NCBI GenBank assembly: GCA_028571685.1
Contig: CM053146.1
Location: 27,501,431-27,565,430 of the forward strand
Origin: Heterohyrax brucei
Taxonomy: Eukaryota; Chordata; Mammalia; Hyracoidea; Procaviidae
Length of the DNA stretch: 64,000 nucleotides
Direction of reading: 5' to 3'
The translations under genes were made by a program, and so were the position numbers. Each line of letters begins with the position of its first letter. Within the stretch, counting starts at the first letter, position 1. This document shows, piece after piece, positions 45,701 through 56,158 of the stretch. The notes beneath the pieces were generated by a model. It did not search any database. It saw only the letters and a list, made by a program, of their open reading frames with translations, and had not been told where the DNA came from.

Positions 45701-46720
45701 ACACAGCACAGGAAAACCACAATATGGAGGACAGTCACAAGATACCGGGAACCATGGCCCAGCCACATGGCTACACCTATTTTTGTGGGGACACAATTCA
45801 ATCCATGACAGTCATAGATCAGATAGCTGATAGAAATTTTGTTAGGTGAAAGCAGCGATACCACATAACAGAAAGTAGATCAACTTAACTGGACTTCACC
45901 ATAAACTGAAAACTCTTCTAATCTCAACCCTGTACTGCAAGGATAGGGTAGCAGGTGTAGGGTCTGGGGACTATGCTCTTCAGGGACATTGAAGCCAATT
46001 GGCATAATTAGCCTATTGCTAAGAGAGTCTTCTGCACCCCATATTGGTGAATGGAATCTGGAGTTTCAAAAGCTAGCAAGTTGTCATCGGAGGTACACTA
46101 AATGTTCTCAACTCATCTGGAACAGATGAGCACTGAGAACACAGAGATACAAGAGAAAAGAGCTCAGGAGACAGACGGAACCAAGTGAATGGGACACTGA
46201 ATTAACATGTCACCAGACAAACCAGATGGTACCCGGCCACCACCACCGACAGCTGTGATAGGGCACACAATGTTGAGTCCCGTGGCAACACAAGAAAAAG
46301 AGTAGTGCAGCTGAAGAACTCTATTGAAAGACCACAACTGATGGCCTGACAGCCTGGGGGACCCCTGGGAGTGCGGCCCCTAGACCTGCTGTTGCCCCGT
46401 CCAGAAAACACTTGGTCAGCTCTTCAGACAAAAATGGAGTGGACTCAGGAACAAAATGTGACCACATGGTGTATGTACTTCATGGTTCTGTGCATTTATA
46501 GGATGCTGTCCTACTGGCCTCTTTCTAGATGAGAGAGAAAAGGGTGGGAGTGGGGCAGTAGACTGTTGGGAGGCTACTACAGTATAGAATGAAAAGGAGG
46601 AGTGCGCTATCACCAAGGAAGGAGAGAAGGAGCTGCAGATAGGTGGGCAAGCAAAATTTATTCAGATTATATACTTTCACTTAATCGTAATTACAAAATA
46701 AAGATTAAAAAGAAAAAAAA
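42735..46720 (+). mobile_element. L1 LINE, sense, 5'-truncated, split by a solo LTR
   Basis: It starts within the ORF2 endonuclease (IIVGDFHYPLSVTDRSS; DFIDTYRTFYPSTYKYTFFCNAHGTF). The ORF2 linker has an 89-codon open piece at 43,198-43,467 (AMLRSQFVSINAHIHIEERI...[19 protein letters not shown]), followed by RT blocks ([25 protein letters not shown]; the FADD-type region is ...[18 protein letters not shown]). After about 44,760 the sequence jumps to the end of ORF2, so the region between RT and C-terminus is deleted. The solo LTR at 45,286-45,810 splits the 3' UTR, which ends in an A-rich tail with AATAAA near 46,700. Multiple stops and frameshifts; not active. Confidence 0.92.
45286..45810. 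mobile_element. Solo ERVL-type LTR (525 bp) with 5-bp target duplication
   Basis: TGTTTTAGTCAGCTAGGGCTG...CCATGACA with perfect flanking GTCAT at 45,281-45,285 and 45,811-45,815. Same length and subfamily as the solo LTR at 2663-3187. It inserted into the 3' UTR of the L1, whose sequence rejoins across it (gggtaagtcatagatcag). Transcriptional orientation probably minus by analogy with the 8.8-10.8 kb provirus. Confidence 0.9.
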
Positions 46721-46722
46721 GT

Positions 46723-46895
46723 TGCTGTCATTTCCAGTTTACGGCAACCATGTGTTTCAGAGTAGAACTGTGCTCCCCCAGGTTCTCAATGTCTGTGAGG
46801 TTTTGAGAGATCACCTGACTTTCTTCCAAGGTGTCGCTGGGTGGATCCAACCACCAAACTTTGGGTTAGTAGTCTGGTTCTGAACTGTTTGAAGC
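46723..46895 (-). repeat. AfroSINE, antisense, long variant
   Basis: gttgctgtcatttccagtttacgg, cagagtagaactgtgctcccccagg, cgctgggtggatccaaccaccaaac and ttgggttagtagtctgg. It sits directly at the L1 A-tail. Confidence 0.85.
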
Positions 46896-46930
46896 ATCTC
46901 AGAACTCTACTTACTATGTTTTTACTGTTT

Positions 46931-47065
46931 AATATTGTCAAGTGGGCTCCAACTCACAGCAGCCCTGTGTAGGACAAAACAAAACATCATCCAGTCCTGT
47001 GTGACTTCACAATCACTGTTATGCTTGAGCTGACTGATGCGGCCACTGTGTCAATCCATCTCACC
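46931..47065 (-). mobile_element. RTE LINE 3'-end fragment, antisense
   Basis: attgtcaagtgggctccaactcacagcagccctgtg, then tgttatgcttgagctgactgatgcggccactgtgtc. Only 135 bp of the 3' UTR remain. Confidence 0.85.
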
Positions 47066-47084
47066 TACTTACTATAGGAGAGGC

Positions 47085-47195
47085 ATGTTAATACCGTCAG
47101 TCACATTTTGCAATGAAGAAACTAAGGCTCAAAGAGATTGGATGAATGGCATTGTTAGTAAGCGCTGAGGACAGAAATTCAGTTTATGTCATCTT
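47085..47195 (-). repeat. MIR-like SINE, antisense
   Basis: cattttgcaatgaagaaactaaggctcaaagagattggatg is the antisense MIR core block. The rest is weak. Confidence 0.6.
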
Positions 47196-48877
47196 ATCAA
47201 AAGGGTAACAAATTTTTGTTTCACTGCATGGATTTCTCAGGCCACTGGTCTTACAGACCCTTGGTTCAAAAGAAGCCTGTGTAGGAAGAGGAAGTATATG
47301 CAACATCTTACCCTAGACTGACCACCTTCACACCTGGCAGTCAGTGAGCAGCTAGGGCACCCTCAGGTGCGACGTTTAACAGTTGGGGTCCTCCGCCTCC
47401 GTGGTCATCTATGTTAAGACAGAGATAACATTAGGAACAACGTCAAGAGCTGTCTTTGCTCCTGGTTAATTTTGCCCATCATAAGACGTTTCTCTCCTTT
47501 CCGTACTCCCACATCTGCCTGGAAGGGTGGTGTTTGACGATTTCTCTTGACTGGCACTGACCTTCTTTTGATCCCAAACTGAGAGGGATTAGAAGTCAGA
47601 ATGTTACGGCTCCTTTACCTAAGTGCCTTAAAACTCAGGCTATTACTGCTCTGTTGGGTCAAAGCAAGATGTTGACAGATTACTCTTTATACTGCCTCAT
47701 TATTTTCAGAAACTGTTTACTGCCATCTCATTTTTGAGGTGACAGAAGAAGGCATGTGAATATGTGTGTTGCTGCAGTGGGGAGATTCATTCATATTCTG
47801 TGGGTGTTCTGTAGCGTGTGCACTGTCCTTAATGTTTGGGGAGCTCATGTAGACACTGTCAACTCTGAAATGCTGATTTATTTTGTGCTCTGCTTCTAAA
47901 ACAGCTCTCTCTCTCTCTATTCCCTTTCCAAATCAATCCTACACACACAGGAACGCTTAGTTCCTGTCCAGCCTCTTTTTTAATGTTTTCCTAAAAACGT
48001 CAACTGGATATTCTAGTATCTATACTCAGTGTCATAAAAATGGCCAACATAATGCTGCAATGTCAGTTTACATTAAATAGAGCATATTTGTGAAGCTATC
48101 CATCAACTCTGTGCTCTGCCTTAATTACATGCTTGAGACCATGAGCTGTAAACTCACCCTCCGTTTACCTCTTCTTTGAGACTCTGTTCAAAACTTAGCA
48201 GAGTGCATTCGGAAATTTACCATGTATTGCTATATGCCACTAAACCAATTACTTCCTCAAAATATTGTCTGGTTCTTTGATCACTGTTAAAATGTCCAGG
48301 AATTTTTAGCTTTTCACTCCAACAAGATTGCAGTCTTCTTGCGGGCATTTTTGTCTGTCTCAAGAATGAGGTAATTAGTATTTTTGATAAATCACTGTAT
48401 TACTATTATAAGGACCAGCAGCCATAAAATTAAAACAACACAAATCAAATATCTTACTGTTTTGTAGGTTGGAAGTCTGGCAAAATTTTACTATGCCAAA
48501 ATCAATGTGCTGGTAGGGCTTAGTTCTTTTCTGAAGTCTCTATGGAAGAACTTGTTTTTCCTTGCTTATTCAGACAACAGGAGAATTCAGGTCCTTGCAG
48601 CTTTAGGAATGGAGTTCCTATTTCCTTTCTGGCTATTAGCTGACTGCTTTTCCTGTCTTTTGGAAATCATTTGCATTCTTTGGCTTACTGTTACTTTCTT
48701 CCATGTTCATTGCATTTCACTGACTGACATTTCTGCCTTCTGCTTCTGATTTTAAGAATCCAGGTGACTACATCAGGTGTACCTAGATGATCAGGATGAT
48801 CTTCCTACTTTCAGAGCAGCTGATTAACAGCCTTAATCCCATATGGTACCTGAACATCTTTTGCCATGTAATGTAAC
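47196..48877. other. Unassigned DNA, about 1.7 kb
   Basis: No repeat family or gene recognised. It lies just upstream of the possible coding exon at 48,990. Confidence 0.5.
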
Positions 48878-48989
48878 ATGTTCACAGGTTTCAGTTCATC
48901 TTTGTTGGGCCATTATCCTGATCACCACAATCAACAAACAAGAAAATGGATGAGATACAGAGTTGCTGAGGTTTCTCATTTTGATTTAG

Positions 48990-49162
48990 GCAGTTCTGAA
49001 CACAAATTGAATGCAGACACAGAACAACTACTTACTGAAGAAGTGGAAGACTCCTACCTACTGTATGCACAGGCAAAATCTACTTTTGATTATTTAGAAA
49101 CAACAAACACAAATTTAAAGCAATTCCCAGCTCCAGTTCTGGTGAAGAGGAAGAAACAATGA
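48990..49162 (+). CDS. Possible terminal coding exon or coding remnant, unknown protein
   Basis: I do not recognise this protein. A pyrimidine-rich tract ending tttctcattttgatttag (48,972-48,989) looks like a good 3' splice site. It opens into a frame that stays open for 57 codons to TGA at 49,160-49,162. The peptide is hydrophilic and acidic in the middle (NADTEQLLTEEVEDSYLLYAQ), with a predicted helical look, and ends in a basic tail VLVKRKKQ. AATAAA follows at 49,193-49,198. It has natural amino-acid composition, unlike most short frames in this window, and is not in a recognised repeat. The frame also extends 5' of the acceptor to an ATG at 48,878, so an intronless retrocopy fragment is an alternative. 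No other exon of a matching gene is found. Confidence 0.3.
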
Positions 49163-49198
49163 AGTATGACTTCCAGGTTCCCAGATTATGTAAATAAA

Positions 49199-49777
49199 TC
49201 GATAGCCTGTAACTGTATTAACACACTACAACTCATGAAATTAACAGTATCTGACTTGGACTATGGTTAGAAAGGTAACAATTTTAATTAGGCTTCAACA
49301 GTTCTGGAGAAGACACTCAGATTCAAATCAAATCCATTGCCATAGTCTATTCTGATGCACAGTAAAAGGAGGGTTCTCTCTATGCTTGTATCCAGAACAA
49401 TAATAGATGGAAATCCAGGAGCAGAAATCCTGGGGGTTGGGGAGATATTTAATAGGTAGTCCTTCTGTATGTCAGGTAAGGCTGGGTTTAAGCAGGAGGA
49501 GTGTATGGGTATTTATTCTACAGCTCTGCTCATTGACATGTCCCTACCCTGTTTGGTGCTCTCTTTCCTATTGCTACTATCAGGTTTTCACATCCTCTAC
49601 CCTGGATATCTTGTTAGCATTCACACATTTCTGCTTTTACATGAATTCTGGCTATCAAATCCTGTTTCAAGTATCTCCAGAAGATGATGAGTTTGTTGCA
49701 AATCTTTTTTTTTTTTTTTCAGTACAATAACACAGCATTTAGAGGAAGCTAAGACAACGATCAGTATTGTTTTTTAA
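49199..49777. other. Unassigned DNA
   Basis: T-run at 49,705-49,721. The 107- and 72-codon overlapping frames here show no known motif. Confidence 0.5.
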
Positions 49778-49972
49778 ACACAGTTAAGCAGTCCGCTGCT
49801 AACTGAAAGGCTGGCAGTTTGAACCTACCCAGCAGCTCAGTGGAAGAAAGACATTGTGATGTTTTTCTGTGAAGATTACAGCCAAGAAAACATACTTAGG
49901 CAGTTATACTCTGTCACACGGGGTTACTATGAGTCAGATGCCGATGCTTGATGGCACCCAACAACTGTTACT
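49778..49972 (+). repeat. AfroSINE, long variant
   Basis: acacagttaagcagtccgctgctaac, aggctggcagtttgaaccta, gaagattacagccaagaaaac, and ggttactatgagtcag ending acccaacaactgtt. Confidence 0.88.
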
Positions 49973-50387
49973 ACAAATGGAATTCAAGCACTCTCTTCTT
50001 CACGCTCCTTCTTGTCAATAATGACATGAAAGTCATGGCTAACATAAGTTAATTATTTCACTTAAGATCGAGTTACCCGTAAATCTTTACAAACCTTGTT
50101 TAAAAAAAAATAACAAATGACCATGGTAAGTGCTGAATTCCTTAACATCTGATCCATTCCTTTAGAGCCCTTAATAGCTGAGACATTAAGTTTCTATATC
50201 CCTAGGAAGAAAAATTGTTCCCCAAATTCAAAGGTAATCAAAGCATGAATCTATTGTTTAGCTCACACAGGAAGCAGATAAACTTGATTTTGTACCAGGC
50301 ACACTATAACAAACTAAACTAGTGCTGACACAGACATAAGAAAGATATTAAACAAATACATAAACATATGTACATATGACATTTTCT
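49973..50387. other. Unassigned DNA
   Basis: No gene or recognised repeat. Confidence 0.5.
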
Positions 50388-50415
50388 CCAACTCGACGGC
50401 ACCTGGCTTGGCATA
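50388..50415 (+). repeat. AfroSINE tail scrap (cluster 2)
   Basis: ccaactcgacggcacctggcttggc is the CpG-preserving end of an AfroSINE. Only about 28 bp remain. Confidence 0.6.
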
Positions 50416-50427
50416 TATATATAAGTG

Positions 50428-50582
50428 TGGAAACCCTGGTGGTATAGTGGTTAAGAGCTTTGTCTGCTAACCTTCTGGTTCAATTCCAGCAGGCACAACT
50501 TGGGAATTCCAGTGAGCAGTTCTACTCTGTCCTACAGGGTCACTATGAGTCAGAAACACTCCAGCATCAGTGGGTTTTTTTT
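50428..50582 (+). repeat. AfroSINE (cluster 2)
   Basis: Well preserved: ggaaaccctggtggtatagtggttaag, tctactctgtcctacagggtcactatgagtcag. Followed by a T/TG-rich tract. Confidence 0.94.
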
Positions 50583-50632
50583 TGTGTGTGTGTTTATAAG
50601 TGTGTATGTATGTATATATAAGTTACAATCAA
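50583..50632. repeat. (TG)n/(TA)n simple repeat
   Basis: Alternating tgtgtgtg then tatgtatgtatata at the SINE 3' end. Confidence 0.8.
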
Positions 50633-50657
50633 TTCAACAGCAGTGGGAATATGCATA

Positions 50658-50718
50658 CAGGAACTCCCAGGAGGTGCAAATGGTTAAGTATTCAACTACT
50701 AAATGAAAAGTTGGCAGA
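50658..50718 (+). repeat. AfroSINE head, truncated (cluster 2)
   Basis: ggaactcccaggaggtgcaaatggttaag...gaaaagttggcag. Only the tRNA-derived head remains. Confidence 0.75.
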
Positions 50719-50761
50719 TATCAAATAATATCTAGCAATGGCATGTGTGTATTTACATATA

Positions 50762-50953
50762 TGTTGTCAGGTTACCTTGAGTCAAATTCGGTTCATGGTG
50801 ATTCCACATGACAGAGCAGAACTGCCTGATAGGGTTTTCTAGGCAGTAATTTTTAGGTGAGCTGATTGCCAACTCTTTCTCCTGTGGGGTCACTGGGTTG
50901 GCTAGAATTGACAGTCTTTTGGTTAGCAGCCAAGTACTTAACTGTTGTGCCAT
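50762..50953 (-). repeat. AfroSINE, antisense, long variant (cluster 2)
   Basis: gttgtcaggttaccttgagtc, gcagaactgcctgatagggttttctaggc, ttggttagcagccaagtacttaac. Confidence 0.88.
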
Positions 50954-51007
50954 GAAGATGACTTATGTATATGCAAATATTCACATTTGGGAAAAAAAAA
51001 AAAAAAA

Positions 51008-51194
51008 AAGAGTTGATTGTGACTCAAATTAATTACATATGTTTCAAAGTAGAACTGTTCTCCAGAGGGTTTTCCATGACTATGATCCTTCAGAAGCAGA
51101 TCCAGGCCTGTCTTCCAAGACAACTCTGGTTGGGTTTGAATGTCAAATCTTTCAGCTAGTAGTCAAGCATTTAACTATTTGTGCCACCCAGGAC
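51008..51194 (-). repeat. AfroSINE, antisense, long variant (cluster 2)
   Basis: gagttgattgtgactcaaat, agtagaactgttctccagagggttttcc, gtcaagcatttaactatttgtgccaccc. Preceded by an A-run at 50,993-51,009. Confidence 0.88.
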
Positions 51195-52301
51195 CTAATA
51201 ACATGAGTAGTTTGGCAGGCCAAATTTGGAAAATGTTAGTAACTTCATTATTCATCCTAAACTTAGGAAAGACGTCAGGGTAAAAGCAATTAGAAAATGT
51301 AGCTATTAAACTCAATAACATGCACCTGTTTTTATTTCCATAAAAAAATTAGATAAGTTATGGTAAGTCCTTAGTATACTTATCAAAAAATTTGTTTATC
51401 ATTAAGGTTTTTTGGCTTTTTTTAAGTCTTCCTAAAATTTAGACATCTCTACAGCAACCCAAGTGTTACGTTACATGCTTTGATCTGTAAATGTATCAAA
51501 CTTCTTAAAGAGAACAGTACGTAAGAGGGTAATTAGGCCCCTCTAAGTTGTTCAGACAATAGCTGGATAAAAAGCTGTCTATTTAAATTGAGTGATACGA
51601 TTGTCCAATAGAAGAATGACTCTTAAAATTTAGTTTGAAAAGCCAGAATGATGAACTGTTATTCCCCTTCAAGGCTCTCAGCTTTTACTTTATCAAACAC
51701 TCCCACACACCCACAAGTAACTTGACGAAAATAAATATGCCAAAATTGGTTCCAGGGGTTCTCTCCATGTTTTGAGATTATGGATGATTTTTGTTTTATC
51801 TTGTAAAATTTCTTATTTTCATGTTTTCCATATTGAATACATATTTCTTTTAAATCCATAAGAAGAACAAAAAACAACTCTACAAGTAGTTTTAAAACCA
51901 AAACAGCCTAAGCCCTGTTAGTTACAGGCTTGTGATGGATGAGACAGCCAAGTTAATACAAGAATGGTTCCTTTTTTCACTAAACTGCTGTTGCTCACAT
52001 ATTTCTACTTGCTTGCATGCTTGGTTAAAGATGTTAGCAACAGTGAAGTTGATAAAATGACAAAAATGCTTTGATAGTTTTGGAATTCACTGATTCTAAT
52101 TTAGTATCTCCATGGGTCTAGTTATTTTGCTTCCTTAGTGAGTCTAGTAAAGAAAGAATTAGACTGAGAGTGGGAAAATGTAGGAACTAGTCCTAGCTTT
52201 ATGAAACAATAACTTGGTGAGTAGGCTCCTAGGGCAACTGACTCACTTTGAATCTCTATATCCTAAATTTTTCCACTAGAATAATACTTTCCTTTAATCT
52301 A
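51195..52301. other. Unassigned DNA
   Basis: About 1.1 kb with no recognised repeat or coding feature. Confidence 0.5.
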
Positions 52302-52462
52302 CCAGAAAACCCTGTTGGTGTAGTGGTTAAGGGCTACATCTGCTAATCAAGAGGCTGGCAGTTCAACTCTGCAAAACTCCATGGGGCAGTTCTTCTCTGA
52401 CCTATAGGGTTCTATGAGTTGTAATCAACTTAATGACATTGTTTTTTTTTTTTTTTTAGTTT
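52302..52462 (+). repeat. AfroSINE (cluster 3, copy 1)
   Basis: aaaaccctgttggtgtagtggttaagg, ggctggcagttcaactc, and tctatgagttgtaatcaac, followed by a T-run. Confidence 0.92.
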
Positions 52463-52467
52463 TAATC

Positions 52468-52562
52468 TACCAGGCACTTCTTAGATACTCTATGGAGGAG
52501 TTCTATTCTGTCTTATAAGTTTGCTATGAGATAGAATTGACTTGAATTTGGTTTCTGGTTTA
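52468..52562 (+). repeat. AfroSINE, 5'-truncated (cluster 3, copy 2)
   Basis: ccaggcacttcttagatactctatgg through gagatagaattgacttgaatttgg. Confidence 0.8.
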
Positions 52563-52960
52563 GCCCCTGGGTGGTGTAACAGTTCACTTGCTCAGCAGCT
52601 AATTAAAAGATTGTTAGTTCCAACCCAGAGACACCTGGGAAGAAAAGACTAGCAATCTATTTCCAGAGAATTAAAAAAAAAAAAAAAAAAAAGCCAGAGC
52701 CACTATTGTCAAGTCAATTCCAAGGCTTAGAGACTCTATAGGTCAAAGGAGAACTCCACCATAAAATTTCCAAAGACTACCTGGTGCATTTGAACTGGTG
52801 ACCTTTATAGCTAGCAGACGGAACACTTAATTACTACGCCACCAGGATTTCCTCCAAAGCCTCAGCCATTATAAACTTTATGGAGCACAGTTCTATTCTG
52901 ACACATATACAGTAGCTATGAATTGGAGTCAATTTCAGGGCAACTACTAACACAATAAAA
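52563..52960 (+). repeat. AfroSINE split by another AfroSINE (cluster 3, copy 3)
   Basis: The head and middle (cccctgggtggtgtaacagttcac...ctagcaatctatttcc) lie at 52,563-52,680. The rest (cctcagccattataaactttatggagcacag...agctatgaattggagtc) resumes at about 52,858-52,960. The antisense copy at 52,690-52,855 lies between, so it inserted into this SINE. Confidence 0.78.
52690..52855 (-). repeat. AfroSINE nested in another SINE, antisense (cluster 3, copy 4)
   Basis: gccagagccactattgtcaagtcaattcc with A-rich tail at the left (52,672-52,692), and taattactacgccaccaggatttcc at the right. Confidence 0.88.
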
Positions 52961-52975
52961 CAAACAAATAAACAT

Positions 52976-53125
52976 ACCTATTGCTGTCAAAGTCGAACTC
53001 ACAGTGACCCTATAAGAACACAGCAGAACTGCCACGTAGGGTTTTCAAGAAGCATGTGGCAGATTCAAACTACTGTCCTTTTTATTAGCAGCTGTAGCAC
53101 TTAATCACAATGCTAGCATGGTTTA
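52976..53125 (-). repeat. AfroSINE, antisense (cluster 3, copy 5)
   Basis: attgctgtcaaagtcgaactcacagtgacc, gaactgccacgtagggttttc, agcagctgtagcacttaatc. Confidence 0.88.
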
Positions 53126-54189
53126 GCCTCCAATTCTGCTTACAAGGAGCATCATTAGAGGGGGATCTGTGAGTCAGCATATGCCGTATGGACTGATCTA
53201 ATTACTGCAAAGATCTATACCAAGCAGCAGGTGAGATACAAACATTCTAGTAACAATTTGGTCTCATCTTCACACTTTTATATTATTCATTTATTCAGAT
53301 TATATGAAGTGTCATTGGGAAAACAGAATTACCTATCCATTTGAGTCATTTGGTGAGTCAGCCCACTGAAAATAGAAACATTCCTACGTGTATTTTTAAC
53401 AACGGAACTTCACATTCAGACCTTTTCCGCCTTTAACTGATGCTCTCCTGCTGCCGGCCTACAATGAATAGAACAGAACCTTAACTCAGAGCCAGTATTT
53501 GGTTTGCTTTTGAAGATGTCAGAGCAAGATGGCTGATGGTGAATAAGTGATTTCTTTCCGCGGCAAGTCCTACAGAAGTTTCTGAAGTTCTCATGAAATA
53601 CGTGTGCACTGAGGCAGAGCGGGGAAGGGGGTACAGATTCAACTGATGTTTTGAAGTGTAGGCTGTGTCTGAAATGCCAAGGTTAAAAAGAATGTCATCC
53701 AGGTGACATACATAGAAAATGTCAGCCAAAGTGTGAAAAAAGACTTTTTACAAGGGTTACACTGAAACTATTGGACCAACTTTGGTAAACATGGATTTGG
53801 GGTTTTCTTCCCTTTTGGGACATACTGAGTTCAAACAATTATTTTATAGTCTTCCTCTTATTTATAGTCTTATACTCTTAATTATTGCTCATTTTTCATT
53901 AATCCATGTAGAGTGTCATTTGCATAAAAGAGTTTTCGAGAGTTGTTTAGAATTCTTTGCAGGAATGAAAACTCCTCCGAAAGTGACACTTCAACCCCAA
54001 GAGGTATATATCTCTTGTAATTCTCTTCTCAGATCATAGACTAAGGCCACTCTTCACACAGACTATGGTAAGGTAATTTCAATTTAAGTGAGCTAGATAG
54101 AAACACGATTTGACAACATGAAAATGGGTTTTTTGTCTCTCTTATTCTGAAGGATTTATTTCTGAATAATTAGTTCTTATACACGGTAT
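53126..54189. other. Unassigned DNA
   Basis: No repeat recognised. The minus-strand 82-codon frame (53,481-53,729) and plus-strand 85-codon frame (53,782-54,039) carry no known domain. Confidence 0.45.
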
Positions 54190-54374
54190 AAAAAACAGTT
54201 GCCATCGAGTCAATTCTGAGTCCATATATATCAGAGTAGAAAGGTGCTCCATAGGGTTTTCAGTGGCTGATTTTTAAAAAATACATCACCAGGCTTTTCT
54301 GAGGCACTGCTGAGTGCATTCAAGCTGCTAACATTTCAGTTAGCTATCAAGTGTGTTAACTGTTTGTACCAGGG
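54190..54374 (-). repeat. AfroSINE, antisense, long variant
   Basis: cagttgccatcgagtcaattctgag, tgctccatagggttttcagtggctg, agttagctatcaagtgtgttaactg. Confidence 0.88.
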
Positions 54375-55064
54375 GATACATGATATACTATACTGCCATT
54401 TTACTTCAAATTGGTGTTAGTTCACATTTGTGACAAAATTAATATATAACAATAATAAACAGCCGGATGAGCCAGTATTAACTGAGACTCTCAAGTTGTC
54501 CCTGACCCAGATGACTTCACAGCGCCTCCAGGCTGGGCAGTCTACAAAGCCAGTGTGCCCATGTATCACACACAAGGGACTGTGAAGTAATCCTTATATG
54601 GATACATACTGTAAATAAGTATTTTTGTCTAAGAAAAATTCATCAAATGAAAATGTACTTCCTTACTGGCCATTTTTTACTGGATCATAAAACTCTGGTG
54701 CTCACCAGACCAAAAGTATCTTTCAATCATGAGATTATGACCTAAGTATGTTTTAAAATAAACTAGTGAGATATTTTATTCATGAGTTCCATATTAATTC
54801 CTATCCCTTTATGAAGTATAATTAATATTTGGCTATGTCTCATTAAGTATAAATTAATTTTCAAATCCACTGACAGTATAGATTTGTAATTATTTTATAT
54901 TTGGAGTAGAGCATACTACTGCTCAATTAATTATAATCAGATACTTTATCTATTGTATTAGTTGACCAAATTTTATCTTTTTAAAGTTTAGAATGTAGAG
55001 TTATATTTGTTCAACTTTTCAAAATCAACCCAATGCAGTCATTTTGTGCAGAAGAGAGAAGAAG
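54375..55064. other. Unassigned DNA
   Basis: AT-rich; nothing recognised. Confidence 0.5.
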
Positions 55065-55185
55065 ACTGGCTTTGAGTTCACGTTTTGAAAGCAGGCTGCC
55101 TGGGTCTAGAACCTGGTTTTATCACTTATTAGCTCTATGATCTTGGTTAATTTATTTCTCTGACTTAATTTTTCTTCTTTATCTA
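55065..55185 (+). repeat. MIR SINE
   Basis: ggctgcctgggtctagaacctggttttatcacttattagctctatgatcttgg is a clear MIR core (usual 'ttcgaatcctggctctgccacttactagctgtgtgaccttgg'). It breaks off near 55,185 at a small antisense AfroSINE scrap. Confidence 0.85.
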
Positions 55186-55239
55186 TAGCGGCTACCTTTC
55201 AGTTGACTGTGACTCATAGTGACTAATGGTTAGTGAAAG

Positions 55240-56004
55240 TACATGTCTCATACAATTTTTCTGAGCAATTAAATTGTACAGAACAATAAAAGAGAGCTTA
55301 GGAGACTATTTGAGCATATTTACCAACAGAATAAACTTCTTCATGGCCATGCACAATAGAAAAAAACTCAAAGAAGACTACCAAGTATTTGTATAAACAT
55401 ACAGATGTCAAGTGGTGGTGGAGACGCAGAGAAAGAAAGGATCAAAATGCCACACAAGGAAAAATAGAGTGCTCATTAAACAACTGCGGCTAGGGCAGGG
55501 TCACATTATCCTGGTGGTTTCGGAAGTTCATAATTTTGTGAGGTACAGAACAAATATATTAAATGACAGCCACACACACACGTGTATCCATATACGTTTT
55601 CTTTTGAGACTTTCAAGTAGCTGAGGGTAATGACTTGTCCCATGTAAACACCAACAGTAGCTGACAGCATGGACAACCACAACTACAGAAAAACTGCAGA
55701 CTCAGCAGGATTCAAAGCAGAGAGGAAACAAACTTCAAATCATGTACATACTAACAAGAGGCAGGAAAGGAAAATAAAAAGGAAAGAAAAATATTGCAGC
55801 GAGCTACCTCTTCTGCTCTGACAGCAAATGTGTGTCAATAGCAAAGGAAATAAGGAGGACAGAAGAAAGAGTTGAAGACAGGCATAACACTGAACAAAGA
55901 TTACTGTGGGGGTGGGAGTGGGGCGTTCCCTCTAAGTGGAGAAAGGCCAAGAGTGAAAGAGCACAGTAGTTGGCAGTACTTAACAGCAGGGAAGACCAAA
56001 CTGA
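55240..56004. other. Unassigned DNA
   Basis: Purine-rich in places; no gene or recognised repeat. Confidence 0.5.
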
Positions 56005-56158
56005 ACCTCTTGTCATCAAGTTCATTCCAACTCACAGTGATCCTACAGAACCAGAGCAGGAACTGTCCCACATGTTTTCCAAGGGCTGTTTGGTGGATCT
56101 GAACTATGCACTTTTGGGTTAGCAGATGAGCTCTTAACCATAGAGGCAGCAAGGCTCC
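56005..56158 (-). repeat. AfroSINE, antisense
   Basis: cttgtcatcaagttcattccaactcacagtgatcc, tccaagggctgtttggtgg, ttagcagatgagctcttaacc. Confidence 0.9.

Noticed and set aside
45353-45796. 147-codon minus-strand frame and similar frames at 2705, 8973 and 10,412
   Set aside because: All lie within copies of the same LTR, and related frames recur in each copy because the LTR sequence is shared. LTRs of this kind do not encode proteins.
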